Assembly (NCBI RefSeq): GCF_021976095.1
Contig: NW_025813483.1
Location: 15,355,800 to 15,419,799, forward strand
From: Xenia sp. Carnegie-2017
Taxonomy: Eukaryota; Cnidaria; Anthozoa; Malacalcyonacea; Xeniidae
DNA: 64,000 bases
Reading direction: 5' to 3'
Numbering within the stretch: the stretch's first letter is position 1; each line of letters starts with the position of its first letter. Positions 42,709 through 54,482 of this stretch are shown piece by piece. Below the pieces are notes generated by a model, which was not told where the DNA came from, did no database searches, and saw only the letters and a program-made list of their open reading frames with translations. Both the position numbers and the translations under genes were made by a program.

Positions 42709-45700
42709 ATGCGCTATTTGTCGCGTTTGTTGTTTCATACTTTGCTAAAAACTGGAAGACAATATCGCTTGAATGAAATCTTAAAAAGACGTGCATCTTG
42801 TTGTAATATATATTGCAGAAACTTCAGTGACAGGCAAGGTGCAAGAGTGAGTTTTGTACCTTAAGTGCTTTTGGAACCATCATTTTTTTCTTTTGTGAAA
42901 TTGCATTTATATTTTGTAGAACAGACTACCAGAAATTCAAATTGATTGTTCAGTAACTGTGTCAGAGCTTGCAAAGTGTGTTGGTGTTTCGACCGGTATG
43001 TTATAACAAAAATAGAGTGGTCTAAACCTTGTGGAAAGTTGCTATTGCAATGTTAAGATCAAGTGTCATAAATTTATCACAAATTTTTGAAAATAGCTAA
43101 TGATTATGGTAATAAATAAAATTTAGTAATTTTAATCGACCATATATTTTTATTGCACATTTTAGAAGAAATTTTGAACTTTGCGAGAGATGCAGGAGAG
43201 AAGATTAGCAGAGGACACAAAACAGGTTTGTATGTGTAAACAAATTATAACCATATCACATGCCTATGTATCTTTTTTTTTCTGTGCCACACACTTTTTT
43301 GTAAACAGATTTATTCAACAAAATAAAATGTTTATTAAAAGCATTCCTCAAAGTTAGTCACAAGAATAACATAAACTACTAAACCTACTCAAACCATTCT
43401 AATTACTCTTTGACTCTACTGTATCAGTACTATTGTACTTATACTTCTAGTACTTTATTGATAATTTATATTATTCATCATTTCACTTGAAAAATGAAAT
43501 AAATGACATTTTTATGTTCATGCATATGCATTTGTGATGTTTTTCCTTTTAAGTCAAAAAAATTTCCTGACCATGCTGGAAGATTTTCTCCAGTCTTGTT
43601 GTATTCATCTTGTTTAAACTGGTTTTATACTTTCCTTTTTTAGTTCTCAGATCAGAAGTTGCAGAATTAGTACTTTTGGAATATGGCTTTTCTGCAAGAT
43701 ACTTGACAAAGAATTTGATGTTTCACCAAGGTTTTTCATGTTCTTTCATTATATTTGTCAACCTGTAGATTAAGAAACTGTTGGGAGTTTCAATCTACCA
43801 GATTGAAAAAAAGAATCAGCAAAAGTCATTCTTCAACATGTATCTTGTATATGTTGTATAAATTCTGTTTTTTATGTTGTTAGGGAGCCATGTAAAGATA
43901 TGCACTTTCTAAAACCAAGAGCACCTGTTGTGACAATAATGGGTCATGTTGATCATGGAAAGACCACATTGCTTGACACATTGAGAAAAACATCTGTAGT
44001 TTCAACAGAGGCTGGTGGAATAACACAACATATTGGTGCTTTCTCAGGTATTTCTGCATTTGATAATTTATTCTACAATAGATGTTTTTCTGCTTGGTTG
44101 ATTTAATTACACATTTGTCCAAACACAAAATAACTTATGGAAAATACGATTACGTTTTTGCAACCATTACAGTAATGCTCAGAAGTAACTTAACACTGCG
44201 TTTGCGTTCCATTAGCGTTCCATTTGCGTTCCATTAGCGTTCCATTTGCGTTCCATTATGCGTTTCGAACGCGTCCCGAACACTTTCGAAGAAAATTTGG
44301 GGACACGTTCTGAACGCGCTCGCGATTGTGCAAAAAAACTCTGTATAACATGGAAATTTCCGAAATTGAACACTTGTATAGTGAGTATATAATGATGATT
44401 ACCGATCAATGATCAGATGCGGCCAACAACGCGTTTTGATACGCGTTCCACCTTGAGCTGAACGCAATTGGAGCGCAACTGGAACGAGTTCGGAACGCGT
44501 TCGGAATTCGGTATACTTTCTTCTGAGCAGTGTTATATAACTCAGTTAACGTCGTTTTGATGTTACAAAATTTTTGAGTGATAAATTTGAAATAAAGTGA
44601 GTGTATACTGTACTGTAAAGTTCATTAAACTGTTTTGAATGCAATTTACATTATTGTGCATATTCATTTCAGTGAATTCATAATTAATTTATTTCAAGCT
44701 CCGATTTTTTGTGACACCCTGTGTACCTCATAATCCTCTAAGTGCATACAGTTTGCAATCCAATGTCTCCATGGAAACTTAACAGTCTTTAGAAATATAG
44801 AAACTTTACAAGTAAAAATAAACAATGAAAGGCTTTTTGTACCAATTTTGAAATCGCCATTGTAAAACGCTTCCAAATCTCTACCATTATCTTTCCCGAA
44901 AAACAGCTTTGTGATGGTTTTATTAAAAATGTTTTTATTTGCTATGAAGTCAATGGGTGTTTGCCACGAATCAAAATGAAATGAAACATTTTATGAGTGG
45001 TTCAATGTTCTTTTTTGAAACTTTGCATTATCCTTGAATCTCTAGTTTTTGTAAATTTGTTGTTCCAACAAAACCAAGACCAGAAACTCTTTATTTTGAG
45101 ATGAATTTGTGTAATTATATTTGTAGTCAAACTCCAGAATGGATCATATATTACTTTTATTGATACGCCGGGGCACGCAGCGTTCGAAAAAATGCGTGCG
45201 AGAGGTGCTCACGTGACCGATGTCATTGTGTTAGTGGTTGCAGCAGATGATGGTGTCATGCCTCAAACTATTGAATGTATCAACCATGCAAATGACGCCA
45301 ATGGTATACGTATGGCTAAAATCTTTTGATAATTTTAAATGTTTGGTTGTATATATAACAATAACATGTATCAGGTCTTATAATATAAATTTCTCGCCCA
45401 TTCATTAATGAAATGATCATAGATGATGTGGCATATATTGCTCACGATTTTTGTCCAACTAGTTGCTTGCAACAATGTCTTTCTAACTTTTTTCTTTCTA
45501 TCTCTTTGACAGTTCCTGTGATTGTTGCCATTAACAAGATCGACGTTGGACGTAAAGCAAATGTGGTAAAATAAGTAAATAACTAAAGTGCTTTGTTTAC
45601 CCATTGACTATCATCATCTTATTATCTTTCACAGTCGAGAGTGAAAGAGCAACTTCTTGGACTTGGTCTGCAATTGGAAGAATTTGGCGGCGATGTTCAA

Positions 45701-48700
45701 GCTGTGGAAATATCTTCTTTGACAGTGAGTTGGTAGCAAAGAATTTTTTATGCCTATTTGCTAAGTTACTATTCATTCTTATTGACTGAAGCCATAAACA
45801 CTCATAGTGAAACTGCTTTACTATAGTTAACGCTCATTCCTAGGGCTTAAACATTGACTGTTGACTGAAGCCATAAACACTCATAGTGAAACTGCTTTAC
45901 TATAGTTAACGCTCATTCCTAGGGCTTAAACATTGAACTATTGACTGAAGCCATAAGCACTCATAGTGAAATTGCTATATTACGGGCTGATTTCACTGGG
46001 CCTGCAGAAGGAGTCATTTTGGAATCAAGAAAAGAAAAAGGAAGAGGGTATGATTGAACTGTGAAGAACATACGTACAACATGATAATAAATTTGATGCT
46101 TATTGAATGCTGTGATGTACATACCACTTCACCAGATAAATATCCTATATCTATGCAACACCCAGACTTCATACGTAAGCCTGTCGATGTTATCCTTATT
46201 AAGTAATGTATCGTTAAAAACAGCAATATTAAGAATATATATCATTAAAAATAGCAAATTTGTTTTGTTTAATAGTTCTAAATTTTCTTTGCTGACAAAC
46301 CTGTTCTTTTGTTTTTCTAGTGGGATTACGACTCTTCTAGTTCAACGAGGTGTTTTACGGCAAGGCTCAGTGGTTGTCGCTGGGTCCTGTTATGGAAAGG
46401 TATTAAAGTCTTCAGTTACTTGGTTTGTTTCAGCTATCAATTTTCGATAATTTTCTCCGCTTCTGCCCTCCAATTGTTTTACTTGTTTCTGCGAAATAAC
46501 CATTCAGAATTGCCAAAATAATTTTTGATACCTCACTGAATCCCAGCTAGTTGTTTTTATCAATAACAGGTCCAAATAAATAGGTCATATTGAGATAACA
46601 CGATGTATCCATATGATTATTCTGTCTGAGGATGGCTTTGAAATAAAGTCGACAATTCAGAGTTTTATTTTTTCGTCTTGTACATGATGTTTAAGACGAC
46701 CTGCTTATTCGGAATTTGTGTTTTGCTTTGCCCTTAAATTATCACTAGGTTACATCCACAAAAATCCATATGTATTATATATATTTGAAAAACACTGTAT
46801 CCGGGTCTTCAATGACGATTGATCTATGAGGGTGCTGAACTAGAAATCTATGCCCCGGATATACGTCCATTGATCACATTGCCGGGTGATGTCTTATAGT
46901 TTACTGGAAAAACAACTGAACCCACAATCTGATGTCATAAATGAGATGTTTTCTTGTTCAATAGGTTCGTCAATTATTAAATGACGCTGGAAAACCTGTT
47001 TCAGAAGCTGTTCCCTCAACTCCTGTTCAGGTTTTGGGTTGGAAGTCAATTCCTGATGCTGGGGAGATTTTACTTGAAGTGGAATCTGAGGTAAATTGTA
47101 TTAACATAGCTACAAGTACGCTTCCAACGATAAATGATTTCAATGGACAGAAAAAACATGTTTTCTTAAAAAGCGACGTTTTTAAAACATGACTAAATTT
47201 TAACAAGCATCTTGAACAAAACAAATTTCGAAAAGCTTTTTTTTTCACTTTGAGATTTACTTTGCGCGTCTCATGTGTAAAATTGTAAGTAAATTGACGT
47301 TGTTGGTTGTCACATTACTGATGAGTCATAAATTTTTATTTTTAGAACATTGCAAATAAAGTCGTAAACTATCGTAAGAATAAACAGAAGAATTTGAAAA
47401 CGTCGAAACGAAGTTTGTCAGAGATGACGGATGATTTGGAAGTTATGATGAAAAATTTCAGTAAAACTTACGATGATTCAGATAGATTAGACATTATCAT
47501 CAAAGGTATTGTATGTCGAACTCTTTAAGGAAAGAATGCGTCTGTGCTCGAAAATACTCAACAGCAGTTGATGATGTGTATGTGACGAAGAAAAAACGTT
47601 CAAAGTTCTCGCTGCATGATTGTTGTGTATGTCAGATTAAACTTGACTTTTTGCTTTTGTGGGAGGGGGGAGGGGAGGGTGAAGGGTTGGAGTTGTTGCA
47701 GTGTCATAACTGCTTGTGAACGTTATCCATTTCCCTGACTTATAGCGAAGGTTTACGCTTACTTATAACCATTGTTGTCCTCTAGTGATTTATGGGTTTA
47801 CCCACCAATAATCATTTTTATCCACGAGTGATCGTAGGTATGCCCACCTATAATAAATTCATCCAGTTCACATGTATTTGTGATGACTGGTGATGTTTAG
47901 AATTATAGTCTCGTCAAATGTTGGTATTCCTTTAAAGCAGATTGATTGTGAGGATTTTCGAGGGTAACTCGACTTTCGACCGATTACTTAAAATGCTTAC
48001 ATTTCTATAGGTGATGTGAATGGTTCTCTTGAGGCCATACTTGATGCTATCAAAACATATAAAGTTCAGAAACCAAAACTATCTATCTTATCTGCTGCTA
48101 TCGGACCTGTCACGGAGAATGATATTCGACTTTTGGAACCATTTAAAGGTATTATAAATTTGAAGCTTTTACGAATTTGTATTACTTTTACTTCTTCAGC
48201 AAGTTTACGCTTCTTCATTTGTTGTCCATAGGAATGTTGTTCTGTTTCAACGTTAGTATTTCGAAAGATCTTCAAAAACTCGCACAAAAGTTGGAAGTGA
48301 AAGTCTATACAGGACAAGTTATTTATCATTTACTCCAATCTCTCAAGGTAAAGGTACTTGTACATCACACAGGGTAGAATGTTATGTACCTATCTATGTG
48401 TTCTGAGTTTGCTATTGGTTCCTATATTTTCTGAGTTTGCTATTGGTTCCTATATTTTCTGAGTTTGCTATTGGTTCATATATGTTCTGGGTTTGCTATT
48501 GGTTCCTATATGTTCTGAGTTTGCTATTGGTTTCTATATGTTCTGGGTTTGCTATTGGCTCCTATATGTTCTGGGTTTGCTATTGGTTCCTATATGTTCT
48601 GGGTTTGCTATTGGTTCCTATATGTTCTGAGTTTGCTATTGATTCCTATACGTTCTGGGTTTGCTATTGGTTCCTATATGTTCTGGGTTTGCTATTGTTT

Positions 48701-49681
48701 CCTGTATGTTCTGGGCTTGCTATTGGTTCATATATGTTCTGGGCTTGCTATTGGTTCCTATACGTTCTGGGTTTGCTATTGGTTCCTATATGTTCTGGGC
48801 TTGCTATTGGTTTCTATATATTCTGGGTTTGCTATTGGTTCGATGTAAATTCAAGGACAATGAAGTAAAATTTGTTGTGTAAAAACTTTGAAATTATTAA
48901 TCTAAATATGTTCATCATTGTCTGATTGAACCAATCGGGATACTCACTCATATTAGGTATAAATATTTAGTGCGCTGGACAATTTTCATTTAAATTTACC
49001 TACAACTGTGAACACTCCCCATTCGTAGACTATAGACAAGAACGTTAATTTAAATTGGGTTTTTTTTGTAGCTCTTTATTATACCTTTTATTGGGTTTAT
49101 TGGAAAAACTGAGAGGATAAAATAATTTTATATTTCTGGCTTTATGAAACGTATTTCTGTTCCAGGATGAAATGTCGCTCAAATTACCTTTAGTTAGTGA
49201 AGACATTCCTGTTGGCGAGGCAACTGTTTTACAAGTATTTCACCTTAGTGGTAAAAGGAAAGCTTCTGTTGCTGGATGTCGGGTAAAGCAGGGTCAGTTG
49301 AAAAAGAAGGAAATGTATCGCGTGTATAGAAATAGTAACGTAATATTTGAAGGTATAAATATTTTGTTCTGAATATCTCTTCAAATTGTAGTAAAAATCT
49401 CTTGGAAGGTAAAGAGCTACGATGTGTCTTCACTCACCCTTTAGTTTTAAGGCTTTCCTTTCGGTGTTTGAGTGTTACAGGACTTGAGCAACTGTTCTGA
49501 TCTTTTCCCAGGTCATCTGTCTAGTATGAAACGAGGCGATGACGACACTGACTTAGCAAAGAAGGAGACAGAATGTGGTTTGTGTTTTGCTAACTTTCGT
49601 GATATTCAGGAAGGAGATAGAGTGGAATGTTTTAGTAGAACTTGGAAAAAACAAGAAGTTGAATGGAAATGGAAATTTTAA
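42709..49681 (+). CDS. MTIF2: Mitochondrial translation initiation factor IF-2
   Basis: GTPase that places fMet-tRNA on the mitochondrial small ribosomal subunit. The N-terminus ([20 protein letters not shown]) is a basic, amphipathic mitochondrial presequence. Then come [20 protein letters not shown] (IF2 N-domain type) and [20 protein letters not shown] (G1, near 43.93 kb). [12 protein letters not shown] (G2), [10 protein letters not shown] (G3, near 45.16 kb), NKID (G4) and ISSLTGLNIELL (G5 region) complete the GTPase. Domain II ([20 protein letters not shown]), domain III ([17 protein letters not shown]) and domain IV ([20 protein letters not shown]) follow, to the stop at 49679-49681. 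Introns hold two repeat arrays, a MITE and a tandem duplication that copies one exon's acceptor. Orthology is clear; the exon count is about 13. Confidence 0.95.
44176..44529. mobile_element. Small inverted-repeat element in an MTIF2 intron
   Basis: TGCTCAGAAG at 44176-44185 and CTTCTGAGCA at 44520-44529 are exact inverses. The interior has 12-bp tandem GCGTTCCATTAG/T units near 44206-44258 and many scattered GAACGCG words on both strands. No clear target duplication was seen. It is probably a nonautonomous DNA transposon, family unknown. Confidence 0.6.
45782..45980. repeat. 79/80-bp tandem duplication spanning an MTIF2 splice acceptor
   Basis: Two full units start at 45782 and 45861, and a third, partial unit starts at 45941, each with TTGACTGAAGCCATAA. 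The unit carries the end of the intron (CATTCCTAG) plus the first ~60 nt of the exon. The acceptor used should be 45921-45922, giving [16 protein letters not shown]. The earlier acceptor at 45842-45843 opens an exon that hits a stop after six codons. Confidence 0.9.
48395..48845 (+). repeat. 28-bp minisatellite in an MTIF2 intron, about 16 copies
   Basis: Unit GTTTGCTATTGGTTCCTATA plus TGTTCTGG, with single-base variants. The unit is not a multiple of three and has no stop in several frames, so it produces long but meaningless open frames. Confidence 0.95.
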
Positions 49682-49839
49682 TGACAAGTCATCAAAATTA
49701 TTACAAGGTAGGATTTTTACATGTACATGTATTCATTCAAGGCCTCCAACTGCTGTTTTGTTAAAATTCGAGGTTATGCTTCAAACGCTCTTATTTTGCT
49801 TCACTCAACATCGGCAATACTACAAACAAACTTTAGGTT

Positions 49840-50018
49840 ACATGTTTGTAAATGTAGATCGTCCAGGTTGGTATACTCCTGAGAAGGACTGTTTTTGTTG
49901 TTGTTGACTGACGTTTCGACAACCTTAGCGGTAGTCATCTTCAGAGTCAAATAACATTTGCAAGCATGTAACATTTACAAACATGTAACGATACTCCCGG
50001 GTTCAAACCATTTACTTT
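49840..50018 (+). mobile_element. Dispersed ~180-bp element with 12-bp target duplication
   Basis: A complete, simple copy runs from ACATGTTTGTAAATG to GTTCAAACCATTTACTTT and is flanked by AAACTTTAGGTT on both sides (49828-49839 and 50019-50030). Inside are TCCTGAGAAGGACTG, GACTGACGTTTCGACAACC and GTCATCTTCAGAGTC. Target duplications of this size suggest target-primed retroposition. The phrases CTGAAGATGAC and CGAAACGTC on the minus strand recall the ends of Penelope-like or related retroelements, but that family call is tentative. Confidence 0.8.
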
Positions 50019-50030
50019 AAACTTTAGGTT

Positions 50031-51020
50031 GTTGTTTATAAAATTGCAGCATATTTTTATAAAAGTACAATGGAATTTATTTTTCTAAATTGGTTTGTTC
50101 GAGTCCTTACGACCTAAATCTTAACCGAACTCCATTTTTGCTTTATCACACACTCACACACTGTTATATGTGGTAATCACACAAAATACGTGGGAACGAT
50201 ACAGACATACCAACTCTATTTTTATTTGCCTCGCAACCGCGTTTAAAAGAGATTTTGAAGTACTTCATAAAAAACATTTGTTTCTTTGTCCTACGCTGGC
50301 GAATAATTACGCGTAAAGTAAACGCAACATTAGTATTTTTTTTGCCAAACGTGATTACTGATCTAAAAATTTACAATATTGTAATGATAAAATCATAAAA
50401 TCTCCTTATGACACGCACGAATTAGACGACAGACGTCACATTGCATTTGATCTATGTTTTCAACAGATGATGTAGCACTTACGTAGAGACGGTAAGAGAC
50501 TTCAAATATTTACTTGCTTAAACAAAGAGTACGTCAAAGATTCCTTGTTGTAAACAAAAATATGTTTTAAACATTTTGCTTCGTTGAAGGAGTGAATGAC
50601 CATTCATCAGCGATTAAATGACATTCTTCATTTTTAATTACTGAAACACGTCATGAAAGCATGACGTCATGAAAGCACGACGTCCTCATCAGACTATATG
50701 TTGATGGCTCTCCATGAAAAAAAATCGAAATTTAATAGCAACACACGTAAATGATACGCAATATGTTTACACCTGTTTAACTTTACACCGAATTCAGAAG
50801 TAATGTAACCAATGATATAATCGATAGCGTGATATACGGGAAGTGTAGCTTGACAACGCTTCCGTTTATCATCATTTACCACCTTCACTTCCGGTCATTC
50901 AATCTTCAAGTGTTCGGCTATTATAATAGAAAAACAGTTTAATGTTGAAAGTTTTTTAAGTGCAAAGCTTTGCAGTTGATATTAAGGCAATAATTCTTAC
51001 TTGGGTGATCTTTTTACGAA
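50031..51020. other. Intergenic, promoter side of the CUB/LDLa gene
   Basis: AT-rich spacer after MTIF2 and the dispersed element. A short imperfect repeat of CATGAAAGCATGACGT occurs near 50652-50684. No gene was recognised. Confidence 0.45.
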
Positions 51021-52931
51021 ATGATGACTAAATTTAAAGGGCTTCTGTGTGTATTTTGGTTTGTATTTATGGCAAATTTCAAAACAGTTTTGGCGTCGTA
51101 TTTTCACGTTTCTTTTTGTACTAACGCGTCTTCAATTTATACAAATGAATCAAGAGAAGGTAAAATCGTTTTCCCATCGACAACGAAGAACTTTTCAAAC
51201 GAAAGGTGCTCAGCTATAATACACAGCTTATCAAAGGAGAAAACACAATTGACTTTAACAAACTTGCGTAAAGCGCTGTCGAATGAACAATGTGAAAGTT
51301 CACTTGAAATTCGTAATTTGCAAAGAAGTTATTTGTACTGTTTTAGTCGTGAAAGCAAAGATTTTATTGAACTCTTCGGAATCATACAAATGGTATACAG
51401 GGCCACAAACCAAAATGAAGTGGACCAAATGACTATTGGATACAACATAAGTGTTCAATACCAAACTAACGAAAGTTCGAAATGTAAACAAATATTACGA
51501 TCCAAGACAGGTGTTTTAAGAACATCAGGCTATCCTTCTCCACTGCATGGAGAGTGTGAATGGATAATTGACACAGGTAATGATGATAATTATGATGTTG
51601 TTGGGATTGCCATTGAACTAGTAATTGTAAATGAAAACCATTTGAATCCTGTAAATAACTTTATTGAAATTCAACAAGACGGTAGTACAGTAAATCCTAC
51701 TGTCATAAGTTCACCTTCAGCATCAACTACAGTGATGTCATCTTCAACGAAGCTGCAAATTCGTGTGCATTCCTCTGGTGATAATGGAATTGGTGTTGAA
51801 GCTACTTACGACACATACAAAACATGTAAGTTTAACACGGGTTACAATCAATTAAACTTTGAATCTTCCTATGAAAGTTGCCAGAAATGGAACCTCACTG
51901 CTCCTTCTGGAAAAATTGCTGTACTGTCTTTCACAAATCTTAACATTCCTTATGACAGTTTATCTTGTTCTGGTAATTATGTTGAAGTTTGGGATGGAAG
52001 TACTTCAAGTAAATACTGTGATTATAATCCCCCTCCAGCTCTTATAGCATCAAAGGGACAAACTCTTGTTGTGACATATCGATCTAATGATGCTTTCATA
52101 ACACATTTTGAAGCAAGCTTCATATCAATCTCTCGAAGCAGTTATAAAACCAATTGTTTTGTACAAAATGGAATTCTTATTTTCAAATGCAAGAATGGTC
52201 AAGCCATTCGCTGTTCATGGCAGTGTGATAATGTCATGCAATGTTCGGACCGTAGCGATGAAGATTCTTGTTCTGACATGAAAGAAAGATGGCATAAACT
52301 ACAAATATTTGTTGTTGTTCTTGGATCAATATGTTCATCAGTTGTAATATTTTGTTTGGGGTTAGTGTGTTTCAAGAAGTGTATTATTCAAGATAGATCA
52401 ACAAGATCAACACGACAAAGGCAAGATTTGACAACCTCTGAACAATCACAGTTTACCTCAAATGCAGACCTACCTAGCCCACCCCCTAATTACTTCACTA
52501 ATCCTGATGAAGTGCATCCAATTTCCATAATACGTGGAACATACTTCTTTGGAGATGAATTCTCTCAGAGTGGTATCCACAATGCTTCTTTGTTAGGAAT
52601 ACCACCACCTAGATATCGTTCAGTAGAATCACTTCACCAGACAAGTTCTGAGGCACTTAGTATATGGCAGAGAGGCATTCTTGGCATTCCATCGGTTCAA
52701 GGAGATTGTCTCCCAAACAATCCTCCGTCATACACATGTGTCCCAACTGATAAGAATGAAGAAGCAATACATGAACAATCTGGGAACGAAAGTATTCTTA
52801 TTGGAAACACATCACAAAATAGTGTTATGATGGATGAATCTCAGTCACTGGGTTCATCTATTGTTAACAATAACGATGATTCGCAAAATGAAATTGGTAT
52901 CGTTAATCGTGCTATGACTGCAAACGTTTAA
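51021..52931 (+). CDS. Single-pass CUB/LDLa receptor with PPxY tail, intronless
   Basis: Predicted type I cell-surface receptor of unknown ligand. The 636-residue frame starts with a signal peptide (LLCVFWFVFMANFKTVLA). A divergent Cys-containing N-terminal region may be a CUB-like domain (about 30-150). Two recognisable CUB domains follow: about 154-265 (CKQILRSKTGVLRTSGYPSP) and about 268-370 (CKFNTGYNQLNF; SGNYVEVWDGSTSSKYC). An LDL-receptor class A module (about 379-417) has CKNGQAIRCSWQCDNVMQCS and DRSDEDSC, the Ca-binding signature. A membrane helix (IFVVVLGSICSSVVIFCLGL) leads to a ~180-residue tail. The tail has PPNYF, PPRYR and PPSYT, three PPxY motifs that usually bind WW domains of NEDD4-type ligases, as in LDLRAD3. 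No introns at all, unlike most neighbours. Orthologue unassigned. Confidence 0.88.
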   Translation: MMTKFKGLLCVFWFVFMANFKTVLASYFHVSFCTNASSIYTNESREGKIVFPSTTKNFSNERCSAIIHSLSKEKTQLTLTNLRKALSNEQCESSLEIRNLQRSYLYCFSRESKDFIELFGIIQMVYRATNQNEVDQMTIGYNISVQYQTNESSKCKQILRSKTGVLRTSGYPSPLHGECEWIIDTGNDDNYDVVGIAIELVIVNENHLNPVNNFIEIQQDGSTVNPTVISSPSASTTVMSSSTKLQIRVHSSGDNGIGVEATYDTYKTCKFNTGYNQLNFESSYESCQKWNLTAPSGKIAVLSFTNLNIPYDSLSCSGNYVEVWDGSTSSKYCDYNPPPALIASKGQTLVVTYRSNDAFITHFEASFISISRSSYKTNCFVQNGILIFKCKNGQAIRCSWQCDNVMQCSDRSDEDSCSDMKERWHKLQIFVVVLGSICSSVVIFCLGLVCFKKCIIQDRSTRSTRQRQDLTTSEQSQFTSNADLPSPPPNYFTNPDEVHPISIIRGTYFFGDEFSQSGIHNASLLGIPPPRYRSVESLHQTSSEALSIWQRGILGIPSVQGDCLPNNPPSYTCVPTDKNEEAIHEQSGNESILIGNTSQNSVMMDESQSLGSSIVNNNDDSQNEIGIVNRAMTANV

Positions 52932-54482
52932 ATACGAACAACAAAAGAAGCTAAGTGCTTTTACAATTTCTTTATGGAAAGGTTGCCTGCCCGTAGTAAA
53001 TCTTTTTGACCCTGGTTAACAACATACATTTTATGAAATTGATGGAGTTTGAGAAAAAAGAGCGGTATTATGGTTATTTTTCGCCATCTGTCGATAATTT
53101 TCTAATGACGCAAAGTTGTAAAAACTTGTAAATATGAACTAAATAATGTGAATGAATAAAATTGTAAAGCTCGTTTTTTTCTTTAAGAATCGATCTCAGC
53201 TTCTCTGTGTTTGCAACATGACTGAAGACAATCAGCTTTTTATAACAATACAATATGTTCATTATGTTTATTTCCTCTTCAACTATTAAATGGCTCAGAT
53301 GCACAATTCAAATTATTTGTTTACATACGTAGAAATATCTCCCGTGTCGATACATAACATTACTTAATGTATTTAATTTTTTTTATATATTTAACAAATA
53401 GATTACATTAAACTGTTGTCTATAGATACACTGGTTTGACGTCATTTGTCATACTCGTATATCTATAACTGTATAGACAACCGTTAAATGTAATCTATTT
53501 GTTTTATATAAACAAAAATCACAGATATTATGAAAAAATATCACATGAAGTTGCTCATTTTTATCGTTATTGTGTAAATCTACGTGTTATTGAGTATGTT
53601 TTCCAATATGTACAATGACGTAACTACTTTTTTTACGCCCAAATTAGATTAAATTAAATTGGGCAAATTTTTCAAACTCAGAATCAATTATGGTATTTCA
53701 ACAACATTGTTGACCTCATATGATCGCGAAACCTTAAAATGATATTTTTTACTTCAGTGATAGTGTAATATAGTAAAATGATATTTAACATTTTGTCAAT
53801 GTTTACGGGGCAACAATGGAACATTGGTAAATATGGCAGAAATCTGAAAATTTTCTCTTGAGAAGAGGGTGTGTATTGTTAAGTTACCTGGTGGTTAACA
53901 TGTAAAAACTGAGTTTCATCGGGCTGAGAAGAAAGCAAATGTACTTTGAGTTTTACTACAAAATGTGAGATAACACTGAGATGTTGTTAAACAGTTTATG
54001 ATGAGTTGAAGATTCTTGAGATAGTTCTTTCTGATGATCTCTATGATGATCATTGCCTAGAGGAAAACTTTATATCTCGGTTTACCTCCCTTCAAAATTA
54101 ATTTATAATTAACGATGACTTGCCAACTATCTATATGACTTAAGTAAATCTCATTAATTAAAGTAATACACTTCGCTACAATTATTGTAAGAAAATATTA
54201 GTGAATTTACTCAAAATCGTAAACTTATTATTGCATTCATCGATTTAATTCTTCATTTTAAACTCCAATTGTCTATTCAAATGATTATATACATCTAGCA
54301 TTGTATTATTGTTATTATTGTATAATTTACATCATATATTAACTAAGTCTTTGACAAGATTTATATCTACTTGAAATTTCTCTCTTCCCCAATTCAAACT
54401 TACACACAACTCCCTCTTACTACTATTGCTTCACTGAATTCTTTACCATTTCTATGTAAAGTGTTTTTCAGTTGTTCTTCTT
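52932..54482. other. Intergenic, no gene recognised apart from a palindrome
   Basis: AT-rich spacer between the CUB/LDLa receptor and the small secreted peptide. It includes the receptor 3' UTR and the foldback described separately. Confidence 0.5.
53393..53503. repeat. Foldback (palindromic) repeat, ~110 bp
   Basis: AACAAATAGATTACATTAAAC at the left matches the inverse of GTTAAATGTAATCTATTTGTT at the right, and TTGTCTATAGATA pairs imperfectly with TATCTATAACTGTATAGACAA. The loop is ~30 bp with a GACGTC. It looks like a short MITE; no clear target duplication was seen. Confidence 0.75.

Noticed and set aside
48437-48882. Open frames of 73-143 residues rich in Tyr, Phe, Leu and Trp
   Set aside because: They are products of the 28-bp minisatellite being open in several frames, inside an MTIF2 intron.
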